64,000 bases of DNA from RHLJ01 sp963974345 (GCA_963974345.1 CAXBBW010000002.1:1-64000); one strand, 5' to 3'. Counted from the first letter of the stretch, positions 17,362 through 25,433 are shown. Numbers and translations are program-made. Notes: generated by a model not told the origin, from the sequence alone.

Positions 17362-19548
17362 ATGAAATATTTAACTTTTATATTATTTCTTTTTATAGGA
17401 AGCTGTAGTACTGCACCTGATTTTGATAGAGAAAATGAAAATGATCCCACTTCTTCTGAATTCATTCCGGATATATCAAACCTAACCGTAGTTATAAATT
17501 CTGATAAAACTGTATCACTAAATTGGAGTGACGACACAAATTTTGAACAAGGATTTATTGTAAGTAAGTCATTTGGTTCAGATAGTAATTTTGTAGCATT
17601 AGATACTCTTCAGATAAATACTGAATTTTATAGAGATACTTCAAAAGAATTAGATTTAAATACTTTCTATAAAGTTGCAGCACTTACAAGTAATTCTAAC
17701 AAAGAGGATTTATCAGGTATTTCTCATCAATTGGATTTTGGAAGTCTGACTGGTTTTGAATCTAATACACTGGGGAATGAAATAAGTTTAAGTTGGGATT
17801 CAAGTGAATTGTTTGCCGATAAGTTTCTCATTGAAAAAAAACAATCTGATTCTGAAGATTGGGAGATTGTAGAAACTATAGATGGAGATTTGACAAGTTA
17901 TTCGTTTAATGATTTAAATGAATCCTACTTAATTGATTTAAGGGTTTCTTCTATTTTGGAAGCATTTGATGCTCAGTTAGTAAAGTTGAGCTCTGCAAGT
18001 AATATTTCTATCCCCTTTAATCTCCCATCAAATCTATTAGTGAATGTTATAGATGAAGGAACTATTGAAGTTAATTGGAAAGATAATACTCCTTTTGAAG
18101 AAGAGTTCGTAATTTTTCAAAGAGCTGCAAGTAATCAATATGCAGCTGGAAATGGTGAGTACATACCTCTAGATACTCTAACCAGTAGAAATAATGTATT
18201 GCTTAACTACTATAATGGATTTCACTATGATATTAATATTGCTCCTCTCAAGAACGGTATATTGGGTAATACAATTGAGCCTTCAATTGTTACTATATTA
18301 ACAATACATCCATCAATAACGAATATTGAAACCATCTCAAACTCTGAGGCCAGAGTTTTTTGGAAAGATAATAACTACAATGTGCCTCATGATTTTCGTT
18401 TTCCTACAAAAAGGTTTGTTTTTGAGATGTCCGAAATTGAAAATGACTTCGAATTCTTAAAAGAAATAGAAGCTAACCAAAATTCTTATACTTTAAGTGA
18501 TTTGAACCCTTCAAGGAACTATAAAATAAGAGTCCGAAGTTTAAGTTCGAGTTATGATCAAACTGAAATAGGTTTTACTTCTACTATTGTAGATGATCTT
18601 GATTTCAATATAGATTCCTGGCGTAGTGTTTCACATTTAGATATAACACCTAAAGGAACTTATTTTGTTTATGAATATTCCCATTCTGCGGGTTCTTATG
18701 GATTAGTACTAGTTGATTCTGAAACTGGCCAAGAAGTGGAAAATCTTTATTTTGATTCCGATTTTAGAGGCTTTTCATTTTCTTTCGATGAAGAATTTGT
18801 AGCTATATTTTCAGGTGATAACCCTGGGCTTTTCAAATATACTGATTCTGTTACCGAACCTATTTATAGCTTTATAAATATATTTGATGAAGCTGATAGA
18901 ATTGAAGGCGTTTTTATAAGTATGAATTTGTTAATAATTACAGATGGTTTCAAATTATACACGTTCAACATTGATAATGGAAACTTATCAATGATCGAAG
19001 ACTTTAACGAGATAGACTATGAATACTTTCAAATCTTTGAGGTTTATGATAAAGTAGGAGATAAAACTATTTATCTGGAAACAAATGAGGGATTCATCGC
19101 TTATAATTTTGAGAAAGAATCATTTATTATAATTGAAGAGACTGGTAGTTATCAATTTAGAGATGCGAATGAAGTGGGAGAAGTCCTATTTGAGAATGAT
19201 GATTTCATATTTCTATTTAGTAGTCTAGGAGAATTACTTCTCAAAATTGGTAAACCTGAAAAACTTGAAATACCTTATTTTGAATTTATTTCTCTAAACT
19301 TCTTGGGCTCGGATTTGATATTAGCTGGAACCAACTACGGAATAATGATCATTTTTGATAAAGAATCCGGTGATTATCTATCCTTTAAGCAAGTTAATAA
19401 TGGGAATGAAAATATACATGATGACATTAGACATGTTGCAATTCACCCTGATAATAAGAGAATAATGACTACCCACAGAAATTCAAATGGATTAAGCAAA
19501 TTTTATACGCTGAATAAAGGCTGGGCTGAAATATCACGTAAAAACTAA
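17362..19548 (+). CDS. Array family B lipoprotein 6 with three fibronectin-III-like units and a propeller-like region
   Basis: 728 residues, lipobox GSC, mature start CSTAPDFDRENENDPTSSEF, nearly the same as its upstream neighbour. Three fibronectin-III-like units can be followed from B-strand tryptophans (VSLNWSDDTNFEQGFIVSK, ISLSWDSSELFADKFLIEK, IEVNWKDNTPFEEEFVIFQ). A fourth may start at ARVFWKDNNYN. The C-terminal ~300 residues repeat strand patterns such as YGLVLVDSETGQEVENLYF and FVAIFSGDNPGLFKYTD, consistent with a propeller. It is the last gene of the array and has no family A partner; it converges on the LuxC-like gene 18 bp away. Confidence 0.75.
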   Translation: MKYLTFILFLFIGSCSTAPDFDRENENDPTSSEFIPDISNLTVVINSDKTVSLNWSDDTNFEQGFIVSKSFGSDSNFVALDTLQINTEFYRDTSKELDLNTFYKVAALTSNSNKEDLSGISHQLDFGSLTGFESNTLGNEISLSWDSSELFADKFLIEKKQSDSEDWEIVETIDGDLTSYSFNDLNESYLIDLRVSSILEAFDAQLVKLSSASNISIPFNLPSNLLVNVIDEGTIEVNWKDNTPFEEEFVIFQRAASNQYAAGNGEYIPLDTLTSRNNVLLNYYNGFHYDINIAPLKNGILGNTIEPSIVTILTIHPSITNIETISNSEARVFWKDNNYNVPHDFRFPTKRFVFEMSEIENDFEFLKEIEANQNSYTLSDLNPSRNYKIRVRSLSSSYDQTEIGFTSTIVDDLDFNIDSWRSVSHLDITPKGTYFVYEYSHSAGSYGLVLVDSETGQEVENLYFDSDFRGFSFSFDEEFVAIFSGDNPGLFKYTDSVTEPIYSFINIFDEADRIEGVFISMNLLIITDGFKLYTFNIDNGNLSMIEDFNEIDYEYFQIFEVYDKVGDKTIYLETNEGFIAYNFEKESFIIIEETGSYQFRDANEVGEVLFENDDFIFLFSSLGELLLKIGKPEKLEIPYFEFISLNFLGSDLILAGTNYGIMIIFDKESGDYLSFKQVNNGNENIHDDIRHVAIHPDNKRIMTTHRNSNGLSKFYTLNKGWAEISRKN

Positions 19549-19566
19549 ATTTATTGTACTAAAGAT

Positions 19567-20610
19567 TTAAATAACCCCAATCCCATCAGGTTCCCACCAC
19601 AGATCTGGAGTTTGGGCTTTGCTTAGGAATTCGGATTCTAATCCTTCTATTTTCTCTCCTGCGGTATAAACAGTCTGCACCGCCGATCCATATTTTTCCT
19701 TCAATTCTTTTTGTTTATTCTCATCTCCCTCAACCCAGTGAAGGGTAAAATCTAATTCGGGGAAATCTTCGCTTTCTTGGATTAGGAAATCATCTAGCCA
19801 AGCTTGAGGTCGGTCAATGGCTTTGTTGTATGCAAATTGGTAAGCTAGTGCTTCTGATGGTTTTTTGAGTTGGGGATTCTTCAACCAAAAAGATTCGATA
19901 TAATCTTGGAAATGGCATTTAAGCTTATTGAATCTTATCGGGCTTACAACCACAGCTACTGAACGGCATCCTTGTCCCCCATATCTGAAAATGGCTTCAA
20001 CTAGATCGGTAATAACTTCAGGTTCTTCATTGGTTATATACGCCATTGAGAATTTTGCGGTGCGAATTACGAGCTCGACTTGCTCGCTAACCGCATTCAA
20101 TCTTATTAGCTCTTCTTTTACTTTAAGGACTGATTCCGATGACCCCGCAAATAGAACCTTATCGGCTTCTAAATTCTTAAATTCTTGTAAATCCGTTGAA
20201 TACTTTATATCTGTTTCAATTCCTGAGCTTTTCAATTCCTCTAAAAATGTACCTAGTAAATACGGGTCTTTTCTGGAGAGCTTTCCATAGTAGTCCGCTC
20301 CGGAAAGTATAGTTCCTAGTGCATCTTGAAATCCTACCAAAGGAAGATTCCCTGCATGTAAGCAAAGTACTTTTTGTCCAAATGAATTCCTTTCCTCTCC
20401 AAGTCCAGCCCGTTTTGCCCATTCTTCAATTTGACCCGAATCTATACTCTGCTTCAAAGCTCTGATTTGAAACTTAATGTCTTCGAAGCTAAATAATCCC
20501 TCTTCTACAGTTTGTTCAATGGCTTTTTTTAGCTGACTGTTATCAGGTTGGAGCCATTTTCTAGCTGCTTCTGATACTTTTTCAATATGTTGTTGCATGT
20601 TTATTCTCAT
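19567..20610 (-). CDS. LuxC-like acyl-CoA reductase
   Basis: A 347-residue member of the LuxC family, NADPH-dependent reductases that turn an activated fatty acyl group into the aldehyde through a cysteine thioester. The candidate nucleophile is C215 in GGQGCRSVAVV, the LuxC/aldehyde-dehydrogenase-like active-site loop, and FAGSSESV near 154-161 fits the nucleotide-binding part. A second start (Met5) is possible. The LuxE-like partner is the next gene upstream on the same strand, 390 bp away. No luciferase genes (luxAB) are present, so a role in lipid or secondary metabolism is more likely than light production. Confidence 0.85.
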   Translation of the reverse strand: MRINMQQHIEKVSEAARKWLQPDNSQLKKAIEQTVEEGLFSFEDIKFQIRALKQSIDSGQIEEWAKRAGLGEERNSFGQKVLCLHAGNLPLVGFQDALGTILSGADYYGKLSRKDPYLLGTFLEELKSSGIETDIKYSTDLQEFKNLEADKVLFAGSSESVLKVKEELIRLNAVSEQVELVIRTAKFSMAYITNEEPEVITDLVEAIFRYGGQGCRSVAVVVSPIRFNKLKCHFQDYIESFWLKNPQLKKPSEALAYQFAYNKAIDRPQAWLDDFLIQESEDFPELDFTLHWVEGDENKQKELKEKYGSAVQTVYTAGEKIEGLESEFLSKAQTPDLWWEPDGIGVI

Positions 20611-21000
20611 AATCTAAAACCAAACTTACACAAATGCTGAAACGAGTTCAGCATGACAACATATTAGTTTAGTACTTTTTAATTGAATCATTCTTAATTG
20701 ATACAGCAAATTGCTAAAGTCTGACCTCCCCTCTGTCTCCTCCTTCATAAGGAGGGGAAGCTCTACTTCGTCTTTCTGAACCATTTATACATTAGGGGAG
20801 GTCAGAATCTATTCATGACTTTGATTTTACTATTTATCAACTCATTTTTAATTGAGGTCTAATGAATTTAAATATGACTTTTTAGATTTCTCTCCCGAAT
20901 TCTCGGGATCGAAATGACAAATACGTTGTTGAAAATTCATATTTAGACCCTCACTCTTCTTTGTCACTTTGTATCTCTGCTACTTTGAGTCTGCTACAAT
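20611..21000. repeat. Intergenic gap with several short palindromic repeats
   Basis: No gene is visible. It holds three repeat structures: TGCTGAA/TTCAGCA (20635-20641 and 20647-20653, followed by TGACA); a 13-bp inverted repeat TCTGACCTCCCCT/AGGGGAGGTCAGA (20720-20732 and 20794-20806) enclosing a second hairpin CCTCCTT-CAT-AAGGAGG (20739-20755); and TCCCGA/TCGGGA (20893-20898 and 20903-20908, followed within 6 bases by TGACA). They resemble dispersed intergenic palindromes rather than terminators, as none has a proper T-run. Confidence 0.6.
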
Positions 21001-21999
21001 CTAATCCTGATCGATTAAAAAATTACAACCGCGTAGGTTCATGGGATTCCACCTTCCCAAAACCTGAAATTCTCCGTTTTCATTCTGAAGTCCTTTATCT
21101 CCTGTTAACAAAAAAGAACAGGAATATACATTTGCCAAATCAATGATACCGATCAAACCCTCTTCACCGAATGGCATTTCTTGTAAAGGGTTCTCTGGAT
21201 TTCGAATTGAGACTTTCATCCATGGAACACATTCAAACCATTCATTTCCAAAGCTGTAAGCCTGACTTAATAACTCCGTCATACCATATTCAGAATGTAT
21301 ATTCTCTTTGGGTAGATTAAAGCCATTCGCTAGCTGTTTGTGCAATTGAGCTTTAGTCATTTCCCGCCGATGGGTTTTCATCCCTCCCGTTTCCATAATG
21401 ATAGAATCTTTCGGTAGATCGACACCACCAAGTTCGATCAAATCCAGTAAACCAAAAGCTGCTCCAAATAACATTACTTTTTTTCCAGTTGATTTAATTT
21501 CTTGAATTAAATTTTTGTTTATAGCTTCGCCTAACTCTAAGAACCGACTTCTTCTCGTTTTATCTTGCTCAATAAGCACGTTTAGCATCCAAACTAAAGA
21601 AGAATTAGGATTGGAGTTATAACCTGGGGTGTATGCCAAAATAACAAAGTCATCAAGTTCATAAAACTGATTCATTCCCTGAAGAATGGATTGCTTATAA
21701 AGTTCAGGATCCGTGATATAATGCCGACTTCTACTCATCCCACTTGTTCCACTTGATTCAAAAAATTCTAAATTTTGAATTTTGAATTTTGAATTCGGTT
21801 GAGAAACAACCGTTACGTCTTTAAAAGCTTGAATTGGAAACAATGGGATCTCATGTACTTCTTGAACTGCCTGAATCCCTATAGCTTTGCAGAATTTATT
21901 ATACACCAGATTATGCATTTTCTGAAAATCAAAAACTCTACGTGCCTTTTCTTCAAAAGAGATTGATCCATCAAAAATGATTTTTGAATTGAATTCCAT
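21001..21999 (-). CDS. LuxE-like acyl-protein synthetase (adenylate-forming)
   Basis: A 332-residue protein of the LuxE/PaaK-like family, which activates a carboxylate with ATP and holds it as an acyl-protein for the reductase. The signature is the nucleotide-binding SSGTSG at 82-87 with SRSRHY just after, and HSEYGMTELLSQAYS near residue 240, the tyrosine/threonine motif of adenylating enzymes. Residues ~69-79 (NSKFKIQNLEF) are encoded by a tract of AATTCAAA repeats (21769-21796). The NHL-repeat gene ends 2 bp upstream, so these genes and purD probably form one operon. Confidence 0.82.
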   Translation of the reverse strand: MEFNSKIIFDGSISFEEKARRVFDFQKMHNLVYNKFCKAIGIQAVQEVHEIPLFPIQAFKDVTVVSQPNSKFKIQNLEFFESSGTSGMSRSRHYITDPELYKQSILQGMNQFYELDDFVILAYTPGYNSNPNSSLVWMLNVLIEQDKTRRSRFLELGEAINKNLIQEIKSTGKKVMLFGAAFGLLDLIELGGVDLPKDSIIMETGGMKTHRREMTKAQLHKQLANGFNLPKENIHSEYGMTELLSQAYSFGNEWFECVPWMKVSIRNPENPLQEMPFGEEGLIGIIDLANVYSCSFLLTGDKGLQNENGEFQVLGRWNPMNLRGCNFLIDQD

Positions 22000-22001
22000 A
22001 A

Positions 22002-22874
22002 TTAATCAGCTTGTACAATTAACACCGACTTATTTGTGAGTATATAGAATACTCCATTTAACTTTGTCACATCTACAATTACTATGTCCTCAGGGAATAA
22101 AATCTCGTCTTTTGTTTCTCTGGAATTTCGGATGGATGAAGAACTAATCAACCATTCTTCCCCTTTTTTATCTACATATATTTGAATGGCACCTTCTAGC
22201 GGATAGCTCCGAATCTCAACTCCATTATATGTTAAAAGGTGATATTGTTTTGATTTTAAATCTAAAATGTAGAGGTCTTTACCAACCAATTGTAAGTCGC
22301 TTACCTCTCTAATTACATTTGGAATTTGAAACTCATCTAGTTTATTTCCTAAATCGTCAACGCTAATTATTGAATTCGAATCCTGATCATAAAAAAACAA
22401 CTCATTAAAACTATTCACACTTAAATGAGTTGGACGAATTGGTCGACTTGAACGCGCTCTTGGATATCTTCGAAGTGATGTAAGATATTGAAATCGTCTA
22501 TCGAAAATCTGAATTCTATTATTTCGATTATCTGAAACGTAGATTTTAAGTCCATTGGTGGCATCAATATCAATAGGCGTATCAAACTCGTAGTTGCCAC
22601 TCCCCAGAAAACCAACTGTATTTACAATTTCACCAAGATGATTAAGTTTGATTACTCTATTTCTGCCCGATTCTACTACAAATATATGATCTTGAGTAAC
22701 ATAAAGAGAGGTTGGTTTCTTTAGATTTGTGAAAATTGCTTCGGGACTTACAGACTTCTTTTGTGCAAAAATTGAAGTTGAGAATAAAATGAGCATTAGA
22801 ATTAAACACACCCCTGTATCCCCTCTCAAGAGGGGATTTCTTAAAAATCTTGACTGTGCCCCCTGTTTTCTCAA
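22002..22874 (-). CDS. NHL-repeat six-bladed beta-propeller secreted protein
   Basis: Up to 290 residues. NHL-type blades are visible: PTSLYVTQDHIFVVESGRNR followed by a VIKLNHLGE strand, PIDIDATNGLKIYVSDNRNN followed by RIQIFDR, and PTHLSVNSFNELFFYDQDSN. Its role is likely protein or ligand binding outside the cytoplasm. The start is uncertain. The first 21 codons lie in a palindromic repeat (around 22818-22837), and alternative starts are GTG at 22811 and ATG at 22796. With the first ATG, the repeat supplies the positively charged n-region of the signal peptide (CLILMLILFSTSIFAQ). The gene is 8 bp behind purD and 2 bp ahead of the LuxE-like gene. Confidence 0.75.
   Translation of the reverse strand: MRKQGAQSRFLRNPLLRGDTGVCLILMLILFSTSIFAQKKSVSPEAIFTNLKKPTSLYVTQDHIFVVESGRNRVIKLNHLGEIVNTVGFLGSGNYEFDTPIDIDATNGLKIYVSDNRNNRIQIFDRRFQYLTSLRRYPRARSSRPIRPTHLSVNSFNELFFYDQDSNSIISVDDLGNKLDEFQIPNVIREVSDLQLVGKDLYILDLKSKQYHLLTYNGVEIRSYPLEGAIQIYVDKKGEEWLISSSSIRNSRETKDEILFPEDIVIVDVTKLNGVFYILTNKSVLIVQAD
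22799..22863. repeat. Palindromic repeat overlapping the start of the NHL gene
   Basis: ATCCCCTCT (22818-22826) and AGAGGGGAT (22829-22837) form a perfect 9-bp inverted repeat with a 2-base spacer. The flanks (CACACCCCTGT on one side; TTTCTTAAAAATCTTGACTG on the other) look like part of the same element. Its end points are approximate. Confidence 0.5.
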
Positions 22875-22882
22875 TTTATAAT

Positions 22883-24163
22883 CTATGATAAATGTTTTAA
22901 GCCTTTGGCTCCGATATCACTTCGGTAAAATGCTTTATCAAAGTGAATTTTTTTAATCTCGGAATAAGAATTTTCAATAGCTTCTTTTAGAGTATATCCA
23001 GAGCCTACTACATTCAAAACTCTTCCGCCATTTGTTAACAACGAGCCATTTTCTATTTTAGTCCCAGCATGAAATACTATCGCGTTTTTGACTTCTTGGA
23101 TACCAGTAATTTCCTTGCCTTTTTCATATGCTTCTGGATATCCTCCTGAAGCCATTACAACCGTACACCTATATTGGTTATCAAACTCAATCTCAGTGGT
23201 ATTAAGCTTTCCTTCTGTACAAGATGCTATCACTTCTAGTAAATCTGACTTCATCCTTGGAACAATAACCTGACATTCAGGATCACCAAAACGACAATTA
23301 TACTCTACTACTTTTGGTCCATCATTGGTAATCATCAATCCTATATACAGAATTCCTTGGTAAGGATATCCTTCCGTTTTCATTCCATCAATAGTTGGCT
23401 TGATAATATCTCGCTCTGTAATCTCTATGATTTCTGAAGTAGCAATTGGTGCCGGGGAATATGCGCCCATTCCACCCGTATTAAGCCCGACATCTCCTTC
23501 TCCAACACGCTTATGATCTTGTGCATTACCAATCACTTTAAAGGTATCACCATCACAAATTGCGAATACCGAAGCTTCTTCGCCAAACATAAACTCTTCA
23601 ATCACTAATCGTGATGCTGCTCCGCTTAACGATCCACTTTTTAATTCTTCAAGAGCGGCAAGAGCTTCTTGTTCGGTTTCGGGAATTAACACTCCCTTTC
23701 CACCAGCTAATCCATCCGCTTTTAAAACAACGGGGTATTTTCCTTCTTTTTTGATGTATTCAGCGGCTTTATCAAACTCGCTTTGACTAAAGACTTCATA
23801 TTTAGCGGTAGGAATAGATTGTCGCTTCATAAAGTCTTTTGCAAACTCTTTACTTCCCTCCAACATCGCTGCTTGTTTTTTGGGTCCGAATACAGCGTGA
23901 TTTTTTGATTCTAGAAAATCGGAAATCCCCTCTACTAAAGGTTGCTCGGGCCCAACTACCGTTAAATTTATTTTATTGGATTGAATAAACTCCCAAACAG
24001 CTTCATGATTCGAAACTTCCAGAGACACATTCTCTCCAAGTTGAGCCGTTCCTGGATTTCCTGGAGCAATGAACAATTTATCAAGCTTAGCAGACTTAGA
24101 AATTCCCCATGCCAAAGCATGTTCTCTTCCACCACTTCCTATTAATAGTACTTTTAAGGACAT
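22883..24163 (-). CDS. purD: Phosphoribosylamine-glycine ligase (GARS)
   Basis: Step 2 of de novo purine synthesis: joins glycine to phosphoribosylamine with ATP. I use the ATG at 24163 (MSLKVLLIGSGGREHALAW, 426 aa) because PurD normally begins right before the GSGGREHALAW loop; an ATG 8 codons earlier is possible. ATP-grasp features are PVVLKADGLAGGKGV, ASVFAICDG and the C-terminal YNCRFGDPECQ metal-binding stretch. It probably heads the purD-NHL-luxE operon. Other purine genes (purK, purE, purB) lie elsewhere in the window rather than with it. Confidence 0.97.
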   Translation of the reverse strand: MSLKVLLIGSGGREHALAWGISKSAKLDKLFIAPGNPGTAQLGENVSLEVSNHEAVWEFIQSNKINLTVVGPEQPLVEGISDFLESKNHAVFGPKKQAAMLEGSKEFAKDFMKRQSIPTAKYEVFSQSEFDKAAEYIKKEGKYPVVLKADGLAGGKGVLIPETEQEALAALEELKSGSLSGAASRLVIEEFMFGEEASVFAICDGDTFKVIGNAQDHKRVGEGDVGLNTGGMGAYSPAPIATSEIIEITERDIIKPTIDGMKTEGYPYQGILYIGLMITNDGPKVVEYNCRFGDPECQVIVPRMKSDLLEVIASCTEGKLNTTEIEFDNQYRCTVVMASGGYPEAYEKGKEITGIQEVKNAIVFHAGTKIENGSLLTNGGRVLNVVGSGYTLKEAIENSYSEIKKIHFDKAFYRSDIGAKGLKHLS

Positions 24164-24187
24164 ATTTTTAAAAATCACTTTGGTCAT

Positions 24188-24651
24188 TCTTGTAGAAGTT
24201 AGATAATTCGTTGACAGATATCTAGAATTTGTATGGGCTTCGGACGTTGTTCACGTTCTAGATTCCCACATTCGTGGGAATGACTAACTTTGGGGTAAAT
24301 TGATTCTCTAACCTCATCATAATTTTCTTGGATACACATAAGTCATCTCTGCGAAGGCAGAGATCTAAAGTTTGATATAAGGGACTGACATTATACACGA
24401 TCAATATTCTCACTTTCATAAAAAGAACTATCTTGCCCTTGCTCCAATGCTCTGCGTTGGAGCACTAAGTTAAGACGCAAAGTATCGTAACTAGTAACAG
24501 ATATTTCGTCAATAAATTACTGATATCTACAATTCGGAATTCATTTCAGAATCCGTAGTGCTTTGATTTAGTGACCTGATTAATTGTCCTATCTTATTCT
24601 ACAGACCCTGAATAAAGTTCAGGGTGACACTTAGTTTTTTTATGATTACAG
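24188..24651. repeat. Intergenic gap between tpiA and purD packed with short palindromes
   Basis: No gene is seen. Four hairpin-type repeats occur: ATTCCCAC/GTGGGAAT (24262-24269, 24274-24281) followed by TGAC; ATCTCTGC/GCAGAGAT (24345-24352, 24357-24364); GCTCCAATGC/GCGTTGGAGC (24441-24450, 24454-24463, one G-T pair); and ACCCTGAA/TTCAGGGT (24605-24612, 24618-24625) followed by GACAC. Loops are 3-5 bases. The promoter of purD must also lie here but is not recognisable. Confidence 0.6.
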
Positions 24652-25419
24652 TCAGGAAAGTTTTTCGGCAGTAGTTATGATTTGTGCAAAGCTAGCGGCA
24701 TCTAAGCTAGCACCACCAATCAAACCACCATCCACATCTTTTTGGCTAAGAAGCTCTTCTGCGTTGCCAGGCTTCATGCTTCCGCCATAAAGAATTCTAA
24801 CTCCTTCCGAAATATCTTCATCATACAAATCTGCAACTACAGACCTGAGATGAGCGTGCATTTCTTGAGCTTGTGCTGGGCTTGCAGTCTCTCCAGTTCC
24901 AATAGCCCAAATAGGCTCGTATGCGATGACAACATCTAGAGCATCGATTTCATTAATTCCCTCGAATGCCGCCTTAATTTGAGCTTTAACTAAGTCAAAA
25001 TGAATTCCTTCCTTTCTTTGCCCTAAAGACTCTCCAACACAAAGAACTGGCCCTAAATTATGATCAATAGCTTTATGGATTTTCTTGTTTACACTAGCAT
25101 CCGTTTCCCCAAAATATTCTCTTCGTTCTGAGTGACCAATTAACACATAAGAACAACCGGCTTCGGTAAGCATTGATGCACTTACTTCCCCTGTGTAAGC
25201 TCCATTCTCTTCATAATGGAAATTCTGAGCGCCAACCTGAATATCAGTATCGTGTAGATAGTTTACAGACATTGATAACGAAACAGATGGAGGACAAACC
25301 AAAACATCTACATCTTCCGAAACTTCTGCTTTCTTTTTCTTTAGGCCTTCTAGAAGCTCGGCTGCATCTGAAGGTCCACAATTCATTTTCCAGTTTCCTG
25401 CTATTAAAAATCGGCGCAT
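24652..25419 (-). CDS. tpiA: Triosephosphate isomerase
   Basis: Interconverts dihydroxyacetone phosphate and glyceraldehyde 3-phosphate. The 255-residue length is normal. Catalytic residues are in place: N9 and K11 in AGNWKMN, H96 in LIGHSERREYFGE, and E168 in AYEPIWAIGTG (the flexible loop follows). GGSMKPGNAEELL and VDGGLIGGASL are the phosphate-binding strands. It lies 14 bp behind the thioredoxin-fold lipoprotein gene and is likely in the gatB operon. Confidence 0.98.
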   Translation of the reverse strand: MRRFLIAGNWKMNCGPSDAAELLEGLKKKKAEVSEDVDVLVCPPSVSLSMSVNYLHDTDIQVGAQNFHYEENGAYTGEVSASMLTEAGCSYVLIGHSERREYFGETDASVNKKIHKAIDHNLGPVLCVGESLGQRKEGIHFDLVKAQIKAAFEGINEIDALDVVIAYEPIWAIGTGETASPAQAQEMHAHLRSVVADLYDEDISEGVRILYGGSMKPGNAEELLSQKDVDGGLIGGASLDAASFAQIITTAEKLS

Positions 25420-25433
25420 AGTACGTATGTTCT

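Noticed and set aside
19567..21999. A bioluminescence operon
   Set aside because: LuxC-like and LuxE-like proteins are present, but luxA, luxB and luxD are not, and such pairs are known in non-luminous bacteria.
24188..24651. A CRISPR array or small RNA cluster in the tpiA-purD gap
   Set aside because: The palindromes differ in sequence and spacing; there are no regular direct repeats and no cas genes.
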